From assembly GCF_036014015.1 (NCBI RefSeq), contig NZ_CP107905.1, forward strand, positions 1,984,001 to 2,048,000: a stretch of 64,000 nt of DNA. The letters run 5' to 3'. The notes below the pieces were generated by a model. The model made no database searches. It worked only from the letters and a program-made list of their open reading frames with translations, and was not told where the DNA came from. The translations under genes and the position numbers were made by a program. How positions within the stretch are numbered: the stretch's first letter is position 1; every line of letters begins with the position of its first letter. This DNA comes from Streptomyces sp. NBC_00457. Lineage in GTDB: Bacteria; Actinomycetota; Actinomycetes; Streptomycetales; Streptomycetaceae. Shown here piece after piece: positions 62,054 through 64,000 of this stretch.

Positions 62054-63616
62054 GTGAGAGAGCGCGTGATATCGGGAGGCAGCGATCATGAGGCCGGGAC
62101 GCATGCGCAACGCGGCTCAGGGCGGCTGATCGCCGGTCGATATCTGCTCCACGACATCCTGGGCAGAGGCGGCATGGGCACGGTCTGGCGGGCCCACGAC
62201 CAGTTGCTGGATCGCCCGGTCGCCGCCAAGGAACTCCACATCCTCACCCACGGCGACGAGGAGCACCGCATACGGGTGCGCCGCGCGATCCGTGAGGCTC
62301 GCGCGGTCGCCCGGGTGCCGCACCCGCATGTGGTGGGCATCCACGACCTGGTCGAGGCCGAGGACCGGCTGTGGATCGTCATGGAACTCGTCGAGGGGCC
62401 GTCACTCGCCCACCAGGTCGCCCGGACCGGACCGCTGACGCCACAGCACACAGCCGCCCTCGCTCTGCAACTGATCGACGCGCTGGACGCCGTACACGCG
62501 GCCGGCACCCTGCACCGCGACGTCAAACCCGCCAACGTCCTGCTGCGCCGCGACGGCAACGCCGTCCTCACCGACTTCGGCATCGCGGCCCTGGACGACG
62601 GCGAGTTGCTGACGACCACCGGCGAACTGGTCGGCTCCCTCGAGTTCATGGCACCCGAGCGGGTCATGGGTTCGGAGGTCGGCCCGGCCTCCGACCTGTG
62701 GTCACTGGGCGCGACTCTCGCCACGGTCTGCGGCGAGCAGTCCCCGTTCCGCAGGCCGGCGCGGCCCGCGACACTGCACGCGGTGGCGTACGAGGAGCCC
62801 GTCCTGTCGGAGCGGCTCGGCCCGTTGCGCCCGGTCGTCGAGGCGCTGCTGCGCAAGTCCCCGGACGAGCGTCTTTCGGCGGCGGGCGCGCGTTCCGCTC
62901 TGTGGCGTGTCGCCTCGGGAGAGGCGGACGCCGGCCCCTTGCCGTCACCGACCTTGCGCGTGCTCCGGCCCTCGGCTCCGTTGACCGACGCGGATACTGT
63001 GACCAGTGGTCAGGAGCGCCTCGTACCGGCCGGGATGACCGGGCACACGGCGCTGCACACCACGTCACTGAGACCCCCGCCCCTGCGGTCGTCCCGATCG
63101 AGGGGCCCCAAGCGGCTGTTATGGGCCGTGGCCGGTACGGCGGTGCTGGCGGCCGGCGTGGGCGGCGGGCTCTTCCTCACCGGTGTGCTCCCGCTCGAGG
63201 AGGACGCGAAGACGAGGACCGCCAGTCAGGACGTCACGTCCACCGCCGGCTGGCAGGGGGTGTCCGGGGTGTCCGTCCAGCGGGGGGACCGGGTCACCGT
63301 GCGGTTCGCTTCGGGAGAGTGGACGGTCGACTTCCGGAGCAAGCCGATGACCGGGCCGGCCGGTTACGACGCGGCCATCGACCAGTCGCTGGAGGGGGCG
63401 AAGGACTGCAAGGTCAAGCCCACGGCGCCGTTCGGTACCCTGCTGGCACGCCTCGCGGGTGGGCAGAACCCTCCCGTCCACGTCGTCGGTCAGAAGCTGA
63501 CCTTCCAGGCGGCCAGGAACGGCACCCTGCAGCTGGCGATCAACGACGGCGGGAACTGCCTCCAGGACAACAGGGGCACGATGACCGTGCGGGTGAGCGT
63601 CACGCATCAGCCTTGA
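62054..63616 (+). CDS. Membrane Ser/Thr protein kinase with LecA-like extracellular domain
   Basis: 520 residues. The Hanks-type kinase domain (about 28-300) is complete: GRGGMGTVW, the ATP Lys in VAAKEL, catalytic HRDVKPANVLL, DFG, and MAPERVMG. A Pro/Arg-rich juxtamembrane region leads to one helix (about 355-378). The extracellular part (about 395-518) resembles the PA-I galactose lectin LecA, with QRGDRVTVRFASGEWTVDFR and NGTLQLAINDGGNC as the matching strands. Codon 356 (63119-63121) is TTA. GTG 62054 follows GGGAAGGAAAC. It may sense a carbohydrate and is expected to depend on bldA. Confidence 0.88.
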   Translation: MRERVISGGSDHEAGTHAQRGSGRLIAGRYLLHDILGRGGMGTVWRAHDQLLDRPVAAKELHILTHGDEEHRIRVRRAIREARAVARVPHPHVVGIHDLVEAEDRLWIVMELVEGPSLAHQVARTGPLTPQHTAALALQLIDALDAVHAAGTLHRDVKPANVLLRRDGNAVLTDFGIAALDDGELLTTTGELVGSLEFMAPERVMGSEVGPASDLWSLGATLATVCGEQSPFRRPARPATLHAVAYEEPVLSERLGPLRPVVEALLRKSPDERLSAAGARSALWRVASGEADAGPLPSPTLRVLRPSAPLTDADTVTSGQERLVPAGMTGHTALHTTSLRPPPLRSSRSRGPKRLLWAVAGTAVLAAGVGGGLFLTGVLPLEEDAKTRTASQDVTSTAGWQGVSGVSVQRGDRVTVRFASGEWTVDFRSKPMTGPAGYDAAIDQSLEGAKDCKVKPTAPFGTLLARLAGGQNPPVHVVGQKLTFQAARNGTLQLAINDGGNCLQDNRGTMTVRVSVTHQP

Positions 63617-63660
63617 GACGGCGACGTCAGTCGGTGTCGCAGCTGCCGGTTGCGGGCCGG

Positions 63661-64000
63661 TCAGACGAGCAGGGTTCCGTATGCGGTGATGACCGCTGAT
63701 CCGCTGACCTCGACCGTGTGCGGGCGCTGACCGGTGGCGTCCGCTCTGGCGGACATGTGCGACGGGCGCCCCATCTCCACTCCTTGCAGGATCTCGATCT
63801 GCTGTCCGAACGGGACGAGGCCGTACCGCGCGAGGTGGACCGCGAGTGGTCCGGCGGCCGAGCCCGTCGCCGCGTCCTCGGCCACGCCGTAGGCCGGTGA
63901 GAACATCCGCATCCGCCACCTGGTTCCCGAACCGGCGAAGCAGATGGCGGCCATGTCCGGATGCCGCGCCAGCGCGCGCAGATCGGGCTGGACCCGGGAG
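63661..64000 (-). CDS. PhzF-family epimerase/isomerase, 5' part outside window
   Basis: C-terminal 113 codons of a phenazine-biosynthesis-like protein. The family signature GVAEDAATGSAAGPLAVHLA (EDPATGSA type) and the terminal EILQGVEMGRPSHMSA block are visible. The frame continues upstream past the ATG at 63954 to the window edge (residues RVQPDLRALARHPDMAAI), so the true start is not in view. Substrate unknown. Confidence 0.85.
   Translation of the reverse strand, partial: SRVQPDLRALARHPDMAAICFAGSGTRWRMRMFSPAYGVAEDAATGSAAGPLAVHLARYGLVPFGQQIEILQGVEMGRPSHMSARADATGQRPHTVEVSGSAVITAYGTLLV

Overview
The window is high-GC actinobacterial chromosome, almost certainly from Streptomyces. The evidence is strong third-codon GC bias with long antisense shadow ORFs, many GTG starts with AGGAGG-type ribosome sites, ATGA/GTGA translational coupling, rare TTA codons confined to a few genes, and clear Streptomyces families. 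No tRNA, rRNA, CRISPR or prophage was recognised. Gene content from about 20 to 53 kb resembles, from memory, the S. coelicolor SCO66xx region.

Layout. 1-3.4 kb: a PHP phosphoesterase, a small secreted protein with two adjacent TTA codons, and a PaaX-type regulator. 3.4-7.8 kb: a minus-strand catabolic operon (MaoC hydratase, acyl-CoA ligase, amidohydrolase, SDR) divergent from a MarR regulator, with a palindromic operator over the operon promoter. 7.8-11.3 kb: MHS symporter, secreted esterase-like hydrolase and IclR regulator. 11.4-19.1 kb: a sulfatase, a NarL-type two-component pair followed by an MMPL pump, and a secreted GH16/CBM6 beta-glucanase under a LacI-like palindrome. 19.2-29.4 kb: an AraC regulator divergent from a pentose-phosphate operon (tkt, tal, zwf, opcA, pgi, gnd, phosphatase) without pgl; pgi carries an in-frame insertion of an intergenic repeat. 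29.4-36 kb: a membrane protein, then a shikimate/quinate utilisation module (dehydroshikimate dehydratase, shikimate dehydrogenase, TetR, transporter).

36-41.5 kb is a decayed accessory stretch: a glyoxalase-like remnant, an orphan protein, a TPR regulator remnant cut by an IS481-family element at a CCTAGG target, a PPOX/F420 protein, a TetR gene with twin operators, an internally deleted MFS gene and a class C serine hydrolase. 41.5-44.9 kb: a coupled operon of an FAD amine oxidase-like enzyme and two saccharopine dehydrogenase-like enzymes.

45-53 kb is the most interesting region: a GTP cyclohydrolase II-like enzyme with Met at the Tyr/Met switch position (predicted to stop at FAPy), a divergent creatininase-family amidohydrolase, a UPF0104-type membrane protein with a 43-residue repeat array, a methyltransferase, a GT4 glycosyltransferase, a pyruvoyltetrahydropterin synthase homologue that has lost its catalytic residues, an MDR dehydrogenase and a CDP-alcohol phosphatidyltransferase. 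Together these look like a pathway from GTP to a glycosylated, membrane-linked product of unknown structure.

53-64 kb: a GNAT/solute-binding protein/fused permease/MFS operon lacking an ATPase, an alpha/beta hydrolase with a Cys nucleophile, an AlkD-like protein, two AraC regulators, a Ser/Thr kinase with a LecA-like extracellular domain, and a PhzF gene cut by the window edge.
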